From the NCBI RefSeq assembly GCF_019090165.1, contig NZ_JAHRIB010000079.1, positions 1 to 64,000 on the forward strand: 64,000 nucleotides of DNA, given 5' to 3'. The position numbers and the translations under genes are program-made. The stretch comes from Streptomyces sp. BV286 (GTDB taxonomy: Bacteria > Actinomycetota > Actinomycetes > Streptomycetales > Streptomycetaceae). Below, piece after piece: positions 17,523 to 25,353 of the stretch (the stretch's first letter is position 1; the number at the start of each line of letters is the position of its first letter). Below the pieces are notes generated by a model, which was given only the letters and a program-made list of their open reading frames with translations, was not told the DNA's origin and ran no database searches.

Positions 17523-17598
17523 CGTGCTCAAGGAAGGAAGGCCACCCCGATCTGTCGACACAGCGACAAGCGGGCCGCCCCGCCTTCCGTACGGTGCG

Positions 17599-17633
17599 GC
17601 GGCGAATGGTCCACGGGGGAGACCATTCGCCGC
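17599..17633. terminator. bidirectional terminator
   Basis: A perfect 12-bp stem GCGGCGAATGGT (17599-17610) pairs with 17622-17633 across an 11-nt loop. It lies between the rightward regulator and the leftward GH51 gene. Confidence 0.7.
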
Positions 17634-17716
17634 GCCCACGAAGGACGCGGGGCGCGCCCTTCGAGGACAGCTCGGAGCGCGCCCGGCGAAAGACCCGCGG
17701 CTCCCGAACCCCGCCG

Positions 17717-19228
17717 TCAGGCGAGCCGGATCACGTTCCAGGACAACGGCTGCAGAACCGCGCCCAGGGTGCCGTCCTGCAGCGTGGTCCCCTCGACGAC
17801 CCGCGGAGCGACCCGCTCCGGCTCGTCGAGGGTGTTGCGGGCGTCGGGGTCCGCGTCGGCCAGAACACTGTGCTCCACGACGGCGGTCAGGCCCATCGAG
17901 CCGAGCGCCACTTCGAGGGGCAGCGCGTCGGTCCGGCTGCGGTTGACCGCGAAGACGGTGACCGAGCCGTCCCCCGCCCGCACGGCGGTGGCGTGCAACA
18001 GGTCGGCCTCCCCGTACTTCTTCGTCTCGTACGTCGGCGACTCGACGCGCACGTCGAGGACCTGCCCGCGCCCGTACCGCGAGGCCTGCGCGAAGGGGAA
18101 GAAGGTCGTCTGCCGCCAGGCGGGGCCGCCCGGCTCGGTCATGATCGGCGCGATGACGTTGACGAGCTGGGCGAGGCAGGCGACGGTCACCCGGTCCGCG
18201 TGCCGCAGCAGTGCGATGAGGAGCGACCCGAAGACGACCGCGTCCATCACGCTGTAGTTGTCCTCCAGCAAGCGGGGTGCTTCCGCCCAGTCCCGCTCGG
18301 CGGAGTCCTCGATCGCGTGCCACCCCGACATGTACCAGACGTTCCATTCGTCGAAGGAGAGGTTGATCTTCTTCTTCGACTTGAGCTTCGCACCGATGTG
18401 GTCACAGGTGGCGACGACGTTCTCGATGAACGACTCCATGTCCACGGCGGAGGCCAGGAACGAGTCGACGTCGCCGTCCTGCGGCTCGTAGTAGGCGTGC
18501 AGGGACACGTAGTCGACGAGGTCGTACGTCTCCGCCAGGACCGTCGCCTCCCACTCGGCGAAGGTCGGCATGGACTGGCTCGAGGAGCCGCAGGCGACCA
18601 GCTCGACGGAGGGGTCGATCTGCCGCATCGCGCGGGCGGTCTCGGCGGCGACACGGCCGTACTCCGCGGCGGTCTTGTGGCCGGTCTGCCAGGGCCCGTC
18701 CATCTCGTTGCCGAGACACCACATCTTGATGTCGTACGGATCCTTGTCGCCGTGGGACGCCCGCAGGTCCGAAAGCGCGGTTCCGGAGGGGTGGTTGGCG
18801 TACTCCTGGAGTTCCAGCGCCTCGGCCACCCCCCTGGTGCCGAGGTTGACCGCCATCATGGGCTCGGCCTGGGGGCCTATCTTCTTCAGGAAGGCGATGT
18901 ACTCGGCGAGCCCGAAGCGGTTGGACTCCGTGGAACGCCAGGCGAGGTCGAGACGACGGGGCCGCTCCTCGGCCGGGCCGACCGAGTCCTCCCACTTGTA
19001 GCCGGAGACGAAGTTGCCACCGGGGTAGCGGACGGCCGTCACGCCGAGCTCGCGGACGAGTTCCAGCACGTCCGTGCGCAGCCCCGCCTCGTCGGCGGCG
19101 GGATGGCCCGGCTCGAAGACGCCGGTGTAGACACAGCGTCCGAGGTGTTCGACGAAGGATCCGAAGAGACGGGGGTTGACCTCGCCGACGGTGAAGGCGG
19201 GGTCGAGGGTGAAGCGGGCGGTACGCAT
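17717..19228 (-). CDS. abfA: GH51 alpha-L-arabinofuranosidase, intracellular
   Basis: 503 aa, no signal peptide. Retaining GH51 enzyme with acid/base E175 in CLGNEMDG and nucleophile E294 in FDEWNVWY. From memory these are the same positions as in Geobacillus AbfA, and the length is normal for the family. It would release L-arabinose from imported arabino-oligosaccharides in the cytoplasm, complementing the secreted GH43 pair. The ATG at 19228 has AAGGGAA 5 nt upstream. Its promoter carries the same -35, -10 and operator geometry as abnA and iclR. Confidence 0.92.
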   Translation of the reverse strand: MRTARFTLDPAFTVGEVNPRLFGSFVEHLGRCVYTGVFEPGHPAADEAGLRTDVLELVRELGVTAVRYPGGNFVSGYKWEDSVGPAEERPRRLDLAWRSTESNRFGLAEYIAFLKKIGPQAEPMMAVNLGTRGVAEALELQEYANHPSGTALSDLRASHGDKDPYDIKMWCLGNEMDGPWQTGHKTAAEYGRVAAETARAMRQIDPSVELVACGSSSQSMPTFAEWEATVLAETYDLVDYVSLHAYYEPQDGDVDSFLASAVDMESFIENVVATCDHIGAKLKSKKKINLSFDEWNVWYMSGWHAIEDSAERDWAEAPRLLEDNYSVMDAVVFGSLLIALLRHADRVTVACLAQLVNVIAPIMTEPGGPAWRQTTFFPFAQASRYGRGQVLDVRVESPTYETKKYGEADLLHATAVRAGDGSVTVFAVNRSRTDALPLEVALGSMGLTAVVEHSVLADADPDARNTLDEPERVAPRVVEGTTLQDGTLGAVLQPLSWNVIRLA

Positions 19229-19254
19229 GGTTTCCCTTCGGATCGGAGCGCACT

Positions 19255-19320
19255 GTTCGGCATATCGATTACTGATCGCAACGCCGAACGGACCGTAGGC
19301 AGAAAGCTCTTTCCCGTCAA
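19255..19320 (-). promoter_or_regulatory. GH51 promoter with GTTCG-N25-CGAAC operator
   Basis: Minus strand: TTGACG (19320-19315), 17 bp, TACGGT (19297-19292), 2 bp, GTTCG (19289-19285), 25 bp, CGAAC (19259-19255). The arms extend to 7 bp (GTTCGGC/GCCGAAC). It is almost superimposable on the abnA promoter. Confidence 0.68.
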
Positions 19321-19367
19321 TGGGTCGCTCCGCACCTCGGCGGCCCTGCCCGGACCCCCGCGCGCTC

Positions 19368-22300
19368 TCAGACCATGAGGCCGGGCCCCTGCTCGCCGAG
19401 CTTCTCCGCCTTCGGACCGTACTCGTCCATCGCCCGGCCGACCTGGTTGTTCGTCGGCAGGCACTTCCTCCCGAGCGCGATGCCGTCCCGGATCAGGCCG
19501 ACGGCGTCCACGTGCTCCTGCGGGGTGAGCTCCTCGCCGCACCGCTCCAGCCAGCGGCAGCCGTCGCGGGCGAGCACGACGAACGCGTGCGGCGCCGCCT
19601 TCTTGTAGGTGGTGGCCACCTGGGACAGGTCGCGCACGGCACGGACCGCCGCCCTGATCAGGGTCCGGTCCGCCGGTACCTGCATCGAGCGGCGCAGGCG
19701 CACCTTGGCGTCGGCGGTGACGACGAGCCGGTCGTCGGCGCCGTCGGGGCAGCCCTTCGCCGCCGCGAGATGGTTCGTGGCGAGATCGAGCCGGCCCTGC
19801 TCGGCCTCGTACTCGGCACGCTGCAGCCAGTAGTGGTGGTCACGGCTCAGGAACGTGTGCGCCCCGTCGTAGATCCGCCGCACCGCCTCGACCGTCAGGC
19901 CCAGATCGCGCAGGGTGTTGTGGTTGAGCAGCTTGATCATGGCGCTGCGGTCACGGTGCTGGTTGTCCGTGATGTGCCAGGAGCGTCCCGCGTAGAAGAG
20001 CAGCAGCTTGGCGATGACCAGTTCCAGGTCGTCCTTGCGGTGGCGCAGCACGGTCTGGACGAGGGTGTCCGCGATGGTGCGCTGGCGGCAGCGCAGCCGG
20101 CCGTCGGCGGTGCGCACCAGCAGTTTCATGTCCACGAGCTCGTTCACCGCGTCCCAGTGGCTCCGGCCCGGCGGGTCCGGATGGGAGACGATCTCCACCA
20201 GGTCCGCGGCGTCGATGCCGCGCTGCTGGAAGACCAGCGAGGAGTCGGAGAAGGACACCACCGCGTACGGGACCCGTGCCGGCTGCTTCAGCGCCTGGAA
20301 CTCGCTCGCCACCTTCTCCTTCAGGGACTCGCCGCTCACCGCCTCGATCATCGCGGCGAGCAGTCCCTGATCGCACCTCTCCCTCAGCTTCGCCACCCGC
20401 TGGTGGAGGAACCGGGGCTGGTTGAAGTCGCCGATGACAGGGCTCTTGTCGAGCACTTTGATGATCTTCTTGAGGTCCTTGTCGCTCAACAACCGGTCGG
20501 CGTCGACCCCTTCGGCGGGGAAGTCGGCGTCGATCTCCGACCTTGCGGTCACCCTGATCGCCGCCACCACCAGGGTGCGGGCGTCGTCGCTCAGGCTCTT
20601 CATGAGCGAGGTGGCACGGCGCGTGAACATGTCGACGTCGTCGAGGAAGATCGCGTCGAAGTGCTGGCTGCGCGCCTGCTGTTCGATCTCCCGGGGCGAC
20701 AGGGACGCGCCGCGATCCACCCAGCCGACGTTCATGCCCTTCTTCTGGAGCCGGTAGGCGACCTGCATCAGGGCCGTGGTCTTGCCGGAACCGGCGGTGC
20801 CGTTGACCAGGATCATCTGCTGCCGCTCGCCCTCGACGGACTGGGCGCGCTCCTCGATGACGTCGGCCAGCGCGAGCTGGGCCACGATGTTCTTGTCCTT
20901 GATGTCGCCCCACGTCGGGTCCCGGCCCAGCAGGAACTCCCAGGTACCGGCGGGTGCTTCGTCCACCAGCTTGGAGACCCGCACGATGCCCACCCCGTCG
21001 CGGGTGCCGGCGTACTCCTCGGTGAGGACCCGCCGCCCGTCGGTCAACGCCTGGTTCCCGGCCCGCAGGCGGTCCCGTACGAACTCGGCGGGTGTCGTAC
21101 GGATGTGCCGCAGCCCCGCCTCGCGCAGCCGGGCCCGGTCCGCGCCCGTGCCGTCCGGCGTGACGAGGAAGCCGGGGAACTCACGCTCGCCGGAGGCCCG
21201 GCCGGCCATCCGGAGGGTCTCCCACAGGGCGGGGCTGCTCGGGGAGAGAGCCAGGAAGAGCACGGGCCGCGTCAGCAGCTCCGCGCGAAAGCGCCGGAAC
21301 CACAGGCTGCGCGCGTCGGTCGGCGGCACGGACCACGCGTCACCGAAGTCCTGCGGGACACCGCCCTGGGGGCGGCCGTGCATGGCGATGACCTCCAGGG
21401 CGCCCCGCTTGACGGTCGGCGGCTCCTGACAGGCGTCGACCAGGGACACGGTGTCCGCCAGCCGGGCGTCGCGCACGACGGAGACCGCGTCGCTGCCGGT
21501 GAAGTCGTAGAGCCGGGACCAGGGGGCGCGCAGCAGGCCGAACACCGTGTGCTCGTCGTGCCCCGGCGGGACGGACAGGGCCTTGAGGTGCTGTTCCAGC
21601 TGTTCGGGGGTGAGTCGTCGGCGTGCGGCGGCCCAGGTCTCGTGGAGGGCGGGCTCCGACCGGGGCATGGCGCCGAAGGCGGCCTCGGCAAGCCTGCGGT
21701 TGAACTCGTCGCTGTCGACGGCGCCGTCCTCGTCCGGCCCCGAGACCAGGGCGAGGACCATCTGGCCGGTCGACAGATGCCGGTAGAAGTCGTTGAGGAG
21801 CGGGCCCTCGTCGTAGGGCTCCTCCGGTCTGCGGGCGGTCGGCACACCGGGCGCCACGGTGGACGTACGGACGCGGACGGTGGTCGGCAGCTGCCTGCCG
21901 GTGGCGATGTCGACGACCACCGGCCGGTCGGCCCCGAGGTCGGCGCGGAGCAGGAGATGTGCCGGAGCGGTCTCGCCGAAGGGCAGGTGCCAGCCCCTGC
22001 TGTCCCGCTCCCCGCTCCCCGCGAGGGCCAGCAACGGTGCGGCCGCCCCCGGCAGTTCGGGGAGTGTGCCGGTGCGGCCGGCCAGCAGCAGGGTCAGGTC
22101 GTTGCGTCCGGCCCAGTCCGCGAACGTCCCGTCCACCGCGTGGTCGAGCTGTTCCTCGAAGCATCCCGCGAGAGCGGGGGTGGCGTCGTCGGCCACCATG
22201 CGGAAGACGGTGTTCACGCAGACCAGGCCGACCGTCCGCTCGCCCACCGCATGGTGCAGGGAGCCGTCGCCGGGCAACAGGCCGGGATGCCAGCCGGTCC

Positions 22301-22730
22301 GGGAGGACGCGCTGTCCTCGTCCCAGGCGACCAGTTCGGGGAAGACCTGGGTGCGCAGCGGCTGGACGATGTCCTCGGTCATCTCGCCGCGCCACAGGTC
22401 GGAGGCGACCTGGTCCCAGTTGCCCGCCAGGTCGCGGGCGAGTGACCGCTTGGCGGGCATGGTGCGTCGGTCGGCCGGCCCGGGGACGGAGGTGACGAAG
22501 GGATCGTCGCCCCGCTCCAGGCAGGTGAGCTGCACCTCCGTCACGAGGTCCTTGGCCACCGCCGGGTCGCCCGACGTCCCGAGGACGATGATTCCGTCGA
22601 GCCGGTGCCCCGCCTCGTGCAGCTTCGCGAGGTCGGCGAGCACGGCGGCGTGCGGGCCCACGCCCTCCGGGGCGCTCGTGGGCAGCGGCCCCAGGACCAG
22701 GAAGTGTGCGCTCGTCTCCGGCTCAGGCAT
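19368..22730 (-). CDS. large STAND-like P-loop NTPase with degenerate phosphoesterase- and SIR2-like regions
   Basis: 1120 aa, soluble. Residues 8-280 follow the course of calcineurin-type phosphoesterases (FLVLGPLP, IIVLGTSGD, VPGPAD at 82-87, WHPGLLPGD at 147-155), but the metal-binding Asp/His/Asn residues are missing. Residues about 305-560 resemble the SIR2-like domain of anti-phage proteins: H451 (IAMHG) and PVLFLALSPSSP at 489-500 are kept, while the expected Asn near 409-414 is absent (DFTGSD). A P-loop ATPase follows with Walker A GTAGSGKT at 644-651 and Walker B FLDDVD at 695-700. The C-terminal 350 residues are helical, with winged-helix or TPR-like character. The architecture resembles Avs-type SIR2-STAND proteins. 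Its start overlaps the membrane gene by 8 nt. Domain calls are by eye. Confidence 0.7.
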   Translation of the reverse strand: MPEPETSAHFLVLGPLPTSAPEGVGPHAAVLADLAKLHEAGHRLDGIIVLGTSGDPAVAKDLVTEVQLTCLERGDDPFVTSVPGPADRRTMPAKRSLARDLAGNWDQVASDLWRGEMTEDIVQPLRTQVFPELVAWDEDSASSRTGWHPGLLPGDGSLHHAVGERTVGLVCVNTVFRMVADDATPALAGCFEEQLDHAVDGTFADWAGRNDLTLLLAGRTGTLPELPGAAAPLLALAGSGERDSRGWHLPFGETAPAHLLLRADLGADRPVVVDIATGRQLPTTVRVRTSTVAPGVPTARRPEEPYDEGPLLNDFYRHLSTGQMVLALVSGPDEDGAVDSDEFNRRLAEAAFGAMPRSEPALHETWAAARRRLTPEQLEQHLKALSVPPGHDEHTVFGLLRAPWSRLYDFTGSDAVSVVRDARLADTVSLVDACQEPPTVKRGALEVIAMHGRPQGGVPQDFGDAWSVPPTDARSLWFRRFRAELLTRPVLFLALSPSSPALWETLRMAGRASGEREFPGFLVTPDGTGADRARLREAGLRHIRTTPAEFVRDRLRAGNQALTDGRRVLTEEYAGTRDGVGIVRVSKLVDEAPAGTWEFLLGRDPTWGDIKDKNIVAQLALADVIEERAQSVEGERQQMILVNGTAGSGKTTALMQVAYRLQKKGMNVGWVDRGASLSPREIEQQARSQHFDAIFLDDVDMFTRRATSLMKSLSDDARTLVVAAIRVTARSEIDADFPAEGVDADRLLSDKDLKKIIKVLDKSPVIGDFNQPRFLHQRVAKLRERCDQGLLAAMIEAVSGESLKEKVASEFQALKQPARVPYAVVSFSDSSLVFQQRGIDAADLVEIVSHPDPPGRSHWDAVNELVDMKLLVRTADGRLRCRQRTIADTLVQTVLRHRKDDLELVIAKLLLFYAGRSWHITDNQHRDRSAMIKLLNHNTLRDLGLTVEAVRRIYDGAHTFLSRDHHYWLQRAEYEAEQGRLDLATNHLAAAKGCPDGADDRLVVTADAKVRLRRSMQVPADRTLIRAAVRAVRDLSQVATTYKKAAPHAFVVLARDGCRWLERCGEELTPQEHVDAVGLIRDGIALGRKCLPTNNQVGRAMDEYGPKAEKLGEQGPGLMV

Positions 22731-23484
22731 CCTGCCACCTCACGGCCCTGATCTTGCCGCGCGGCAGGTGCAGCGTGGCGCCCCGCACCTCGCAGACGTC
22801 CGGGGCGGGTTGGATCTCGACGAACGACGCGCTCAGGGAGTCCTTGACGATCTTTCCCGTCACCTGCCCGGTGGCGGCGCTCTCCTTCGAGCACAGGGCT
22901 TTGAGGGCCGGCGCGTAGGACGGGTCCAGGACGACCGTGCCCCGGGCGGTCTCGCGTACGGGGTCGGTCAGGACCGTCGTCGCGAAGGTGAGGACGCTCA
23001 GCGCGACCGCCACGAAAGCGGTCCGGTTGGCCCGGGTCTGGCGCTTGTCGATCTCCTTGGCCTCGTCCCGCACCTTCCTGATCACCCGGTCGAGGAGCGC
23101 CTGGCGGGACGCCACCTTGCGTTCCTTGTCCGGGTCCTCGGGGACGGGCGAGGCGACGGCGTAGAGGTAGAGGACCGCCGCCACGAGCCAGAGCGTCACG
23201 GACGCGATGCCCATCCAGCGGGTCGGCAGGGGACGGTTCGCAAGGGCGGTGACGCTCAGTGCCGCCATGAGTCCGCCGGCGAAGAGGGTCACAGTGGACT
23301 GGGCGGCCTGCGCACGGCCCCGGGCGACGCTGACGGCCTGGACGAGCTGTGCGTAGTAGGACTCCGACACCGAGGTGACCACGGTGTCCAGGACCAGTTC
23401 ATACTCCTGGCGCTCCTGGGCCGTGTCCGGGTCGGCGCCGGTCTCCCGGACCGGATGTCCCGCCGCCCCCTGATCCACCGCCAA
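22723..23484 (-). CDS. three-helix membrane protein paired with the NTPase
   Basis: 253 aa. Start TTG at 23484 (GGGGGGA 4 nt upstream) or GTG at 23478. Hydrophobic segments at about 64-82, 90-112 and 155-173 are separated by a charged coiled-coil-like stretch (117-152). An N-terminal cytoplasmic part of about 60 residues is acidic. A C-terminal domain of about 80 residues has two cysteines and would face outward in a three-pass topology. No known family recognised; SLATT-type effectors have a broadly similar layout. It precedes and overlaps the NTPase gene, so equal expression is likely. It could be the membrane effector or an anchor. That is inference. Confidence 0.65.
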   Translation of the reverse strand: MAVDQGAAGHPVRETGADPDTAQERQEYELVLDTVVTSVSESYYAQLVQAVSVARGRAQAAQSTVTLFAGGLMAALSVTALANRPLPTRWMGIASVTLWLVAAVLYLYAVASPVPEDPDKERKVASRQALLDRVIRKVRDEAKEIDKRQTRANRTAFVAVALSVLTFATTVLTDPVRETARGTVVLDPSYAPALKALCSKESAATGQVTGKIVKDSLSASFVEIQPAPDVCEVRGATLHLPRGKIRAVRWQDA

Positions 23485-23493
23485 TGAGTCCCC

Positions 23494-23546
23494 CCACCGC
23501 TCAACAGACCGTGAAAGTACCAGATTTCACGGTCTGTCAGCGGTGG
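23494..23546 (-). terminator. long hairpin between lactonase gene and membrane-protein gene
   Basis: Arms CCACCGCT plus ACAGACCGTGAAA (23494-23516) pair with TTTCACGGTCTGT plus AGCGGTGG (23525-23546): 21 paired bases, a 2/1-nt bulge and an 8-nt loop. It starts 5 nt after the lactonase stop and ends 9 nt before the membrane-protein start. It can terminate the iclR-lactonase transcript. There is no room for a separate promoter beyond it, so the downstream pair depends on read-through or on a promoter inside the hairpin. Confidence 0.65.
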
Positions 23547-23550
23547 ATCG

Positions 23551-24444
23551 TCAGCCTGCGAACGCGGGCTGCACGAGGCCCTTGCCCGCGCCCGGGACCA
23601 CCAGGAGCGAGCCCGACAGCGGGTGCGGGGCGTCGAGGCCCGTGCGGGCCGTGGTGATGTACAGGTCGGTGAGGTCCCGGCCGCCGAACGCGCACGCCGT
23701 GGGGCGGGAGGTGGGGAGCTCCACGACGCGGTCCAGCTTGCCGGCCGGGGTGTAGCGGCGGACGGCGCCGCCGTCCCACAGGGCGACCCAGACGCAGCCG
23801 TCGGCGTCGACCGTGAGGCCGTCGGGGAAGCCGTCGCCCTCCTCGATGCCCGCCAGTGGGCGCCTGTTGGTGATCTGCCGGCCGTCGAAGTCGAAGACGT
23901 CGATCCGGCGCGTGGGTGAGTCGATGTAGTACATGAGGCGGCCGTCGGGGCTCCAGCCCGTGCCGTTGCTCACCGCGACGTCGTCGAGGACGGTCACGGT
24001 CGTGCCGTCGGCGTCGACCCGGGAGAGCGAGCCGCCGCCCGGCGCCTCGTCGTAGCGCATGGTGCCCGCCCACAGTGCCCCGTCGGGCGCGACCGCCGCG
24101 TCGTTGGCGCGCCGGCCGGGGACGGCCTCCCGGTGCAGCCACCGGAATTCCCCGAAGCCCGCGGCGGGGTTCCCGCCCGGGCCGGAGGCCGGGCCGGGTG
24201 CGGGGTCGTAGAGGCCCACTCCGTCGCGGAGGTTGACGACCAGGCCACCGCCCGCCCGCGGCTTGGCGGCGCCCACGTGCTGCTCGGTGGCCATGACCGT
24301 GCGACGGCCGGAGACCGGGTCGTACGTGAAGACCCTGGACCCGAGGATGTCGATCCAGATCAGCCGCTGGGCGTCGGCGTCCCAGGTGGGGCCTTCGCCG
24401 AGGGCCGCCTCCGCGGGGACGGCCACCTCGTAGGGGTGTGTCAT
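23551..24444 (-). CDS. SMP-30/gluconolactonase-family sugar lactonase
   Basis: 297 aa six-blade propeller. Metal ligands of SMP-30 lactonases are visible: E17 (GEGPTWD), N114 (RRANDAA), N160 (VSNGTGW) and D208 (GFPDGL). It hydrolyses an aldono-lactone to the aldonate, the substrate class of the dehydratase at 483. The ATG at 24444 overlaps the iclR stop (ATGA), so regulator and lactonase are coupled. I infer a sugar-lactone step for the regulon, arabinono-lactone if the sugar is arabinose. A strong hairpin follows. Confidence 0.88.
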   Translation of the reverse strand: MTHPYEVAVPAEAALGEGPTWDADAQRLIWIDILGSRVFTYDPVSGRRTVMATEQHVGAAKPRAGGGLVVNLRDGVGLYDPAPGPASGPGGNPAAGFGEFRWLHREAVPGRRANDAAVAPDGALWAGTMRYDEAPGGGSLSRVDADGTTVTVLDDVAVSNGTGWSPDGRLMYYIDSPTRRIDVFDFDGRQITNRRPLAGIEEGDGFPDGLTVDADGCVWVALWDGGAVRRYTPAGKLDRVVELPTSRPTACAFGGRDLTDLYITTARTGLDAPHPLSGSLLVVPGAGKGLVQPAFAG

Positions 24445-25214
24445 CCGACGCTCCGGTGTCCGAGCCGCTCCGACAGCTCGGCGGCGCCCTTCGCGGCGAG
24501 CTGCTCCAGCTCGGCCCGGTGGTCCTCGCTCCAGCGGATCATCGGTACGGAGATGGAGAGCGCGGCCACGACCTGGCCGGTGCGGTCGCGGACCGGGGCG
24601 GCGACACAGCTGACGTCGGGGTTCGACTCGCGGTTCTCCACCGCGACACCGCGGGCGCGGATCTCGGTGAGGGCCTCGCGCAGGGCGGCCGGGTCGGTGA
24701 TGCTGTTCGGCGTCATCCTGACCAGGTCGGCGTCCTCGGGGATCCGCGAGGTCAGCTCGGGCTCGGACAGCGAGGCGAGCAGCATCTTGCCCACGGAGGT
24801 GCAGTGGGCGGGGAGCCGGCGGCCCGCGGCGGACACCATGCGGACGGCGTGCGTGGAGTCGACCTTGGCGATGTAGATGACGTCCGTGCCCTCCAGGATC
24901 GCCACGTGCACGGTCTCGTCGCAGGTCTCCGCGACGGACCGGGCGACCTGCTGGCCCTCGGCCGCGAGGTCCAGCTGCTCGGAATAACGGCTGCCGAGCT
25001 GGTACGGGCGCACGCCGAGGCGGTAACGTCCGGGCTGACCCGGTACGGGCGTGATGTACGAGCGGGCGGCGAGCGTGGTCACCAGTTCGTGCACGGTGGT
25101 GCGCGGCAGCTGGAGCCGGCGCACGATGTCGGGGGCGGAGAGTGTGCCGTCCCCGTCGAGGAAGAGCTCGAGTATGTCGAGAGCCCTGGTTACGGCAGGT
25201 ACGAGGCGTCCCAC
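24441..25214 (-). CDS. IclR-family transcriptional regulator
   Basis: 257 aa from GTG 25214, which has GGGAGGGGG 6 nt upstream. A TTG at 25247 would put coding sequence inside the operator, so it is not preferred. Winged HTH at about 8-65 (SAPDIVRRLQLPRTTVHELVTTL) and an effector-binding domain at 80-255 with the family's C-terminal DRTGQVVAALSIS. Its promoter carries GAAATTTCGAAC, also present before the dehydratase operon, and the GTTCG-N25-CGAAC geometry of the arabinan genes. I infer autoregulation and control of those operons. Coupled to the lactonase. Confidence 0.88.
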   Translation of the reverse strand: MGRLVPAVTRALDILELFLDGDGTLSAPDIVRRLQLPRTTVHELVTTLAARSYITPVPGQPGRYRLGVRPYQLGSRYSEQLDLAAEGQQVARSVAETCDETVHVAILEGTDVIYIAKVDSTHAVRMVSAAGRRLPAHCTSVGKMLLASLSEPELTSRIPEDADLVRMTPNSITDPAALREALTEIRARGVAVENRESNPDVSCVAAPVRDRTGQVVAALSISVPMIRWSEDHRAELEQLAAKGAAELSERLGHRSVG

Positions 25215-25233
25215 AACTGGCCCCCTCCCTTGT

Positions 25234-25299
25234 GTTCGAAATTTCAACAGCCGATCGGCATAGCGAACACAGGCTACTCATACCGCTCCGACCGGGCAA
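25234..25299 (-). promoter_or_regulatory. iclR promoter with GTTCG-N25-CGAAC operator
   Basis: Minus strand: TTGCCC (25299-25294), 17 bp, TAGCCT (25276-25271), 2 bp, GTTCG (25268-25264), 25 bp, CGAAC (25238-25234). The arms extend to GTGTTCG/CGAACAC. The right arm is part of GTTGAAATTTCGAAC, matching the site at 441-453. It ends 19 bp before the GTG start. Confidence 0.65.
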
Positions 25300-25353
25300 T
25301 GGGCGTGCGGTCACGGGTGGGAAAGCGGTTGCGGGCGGGGAGGTGCGGAAACC

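Noticed and set aside
25215..25247. TTG start giving IclR 11 extra residues
   Set aside because: It places coding sequence over the operator motif, and GTG 25214 has a strong GGGAGGGGG ribosome site and yields the usual family length.
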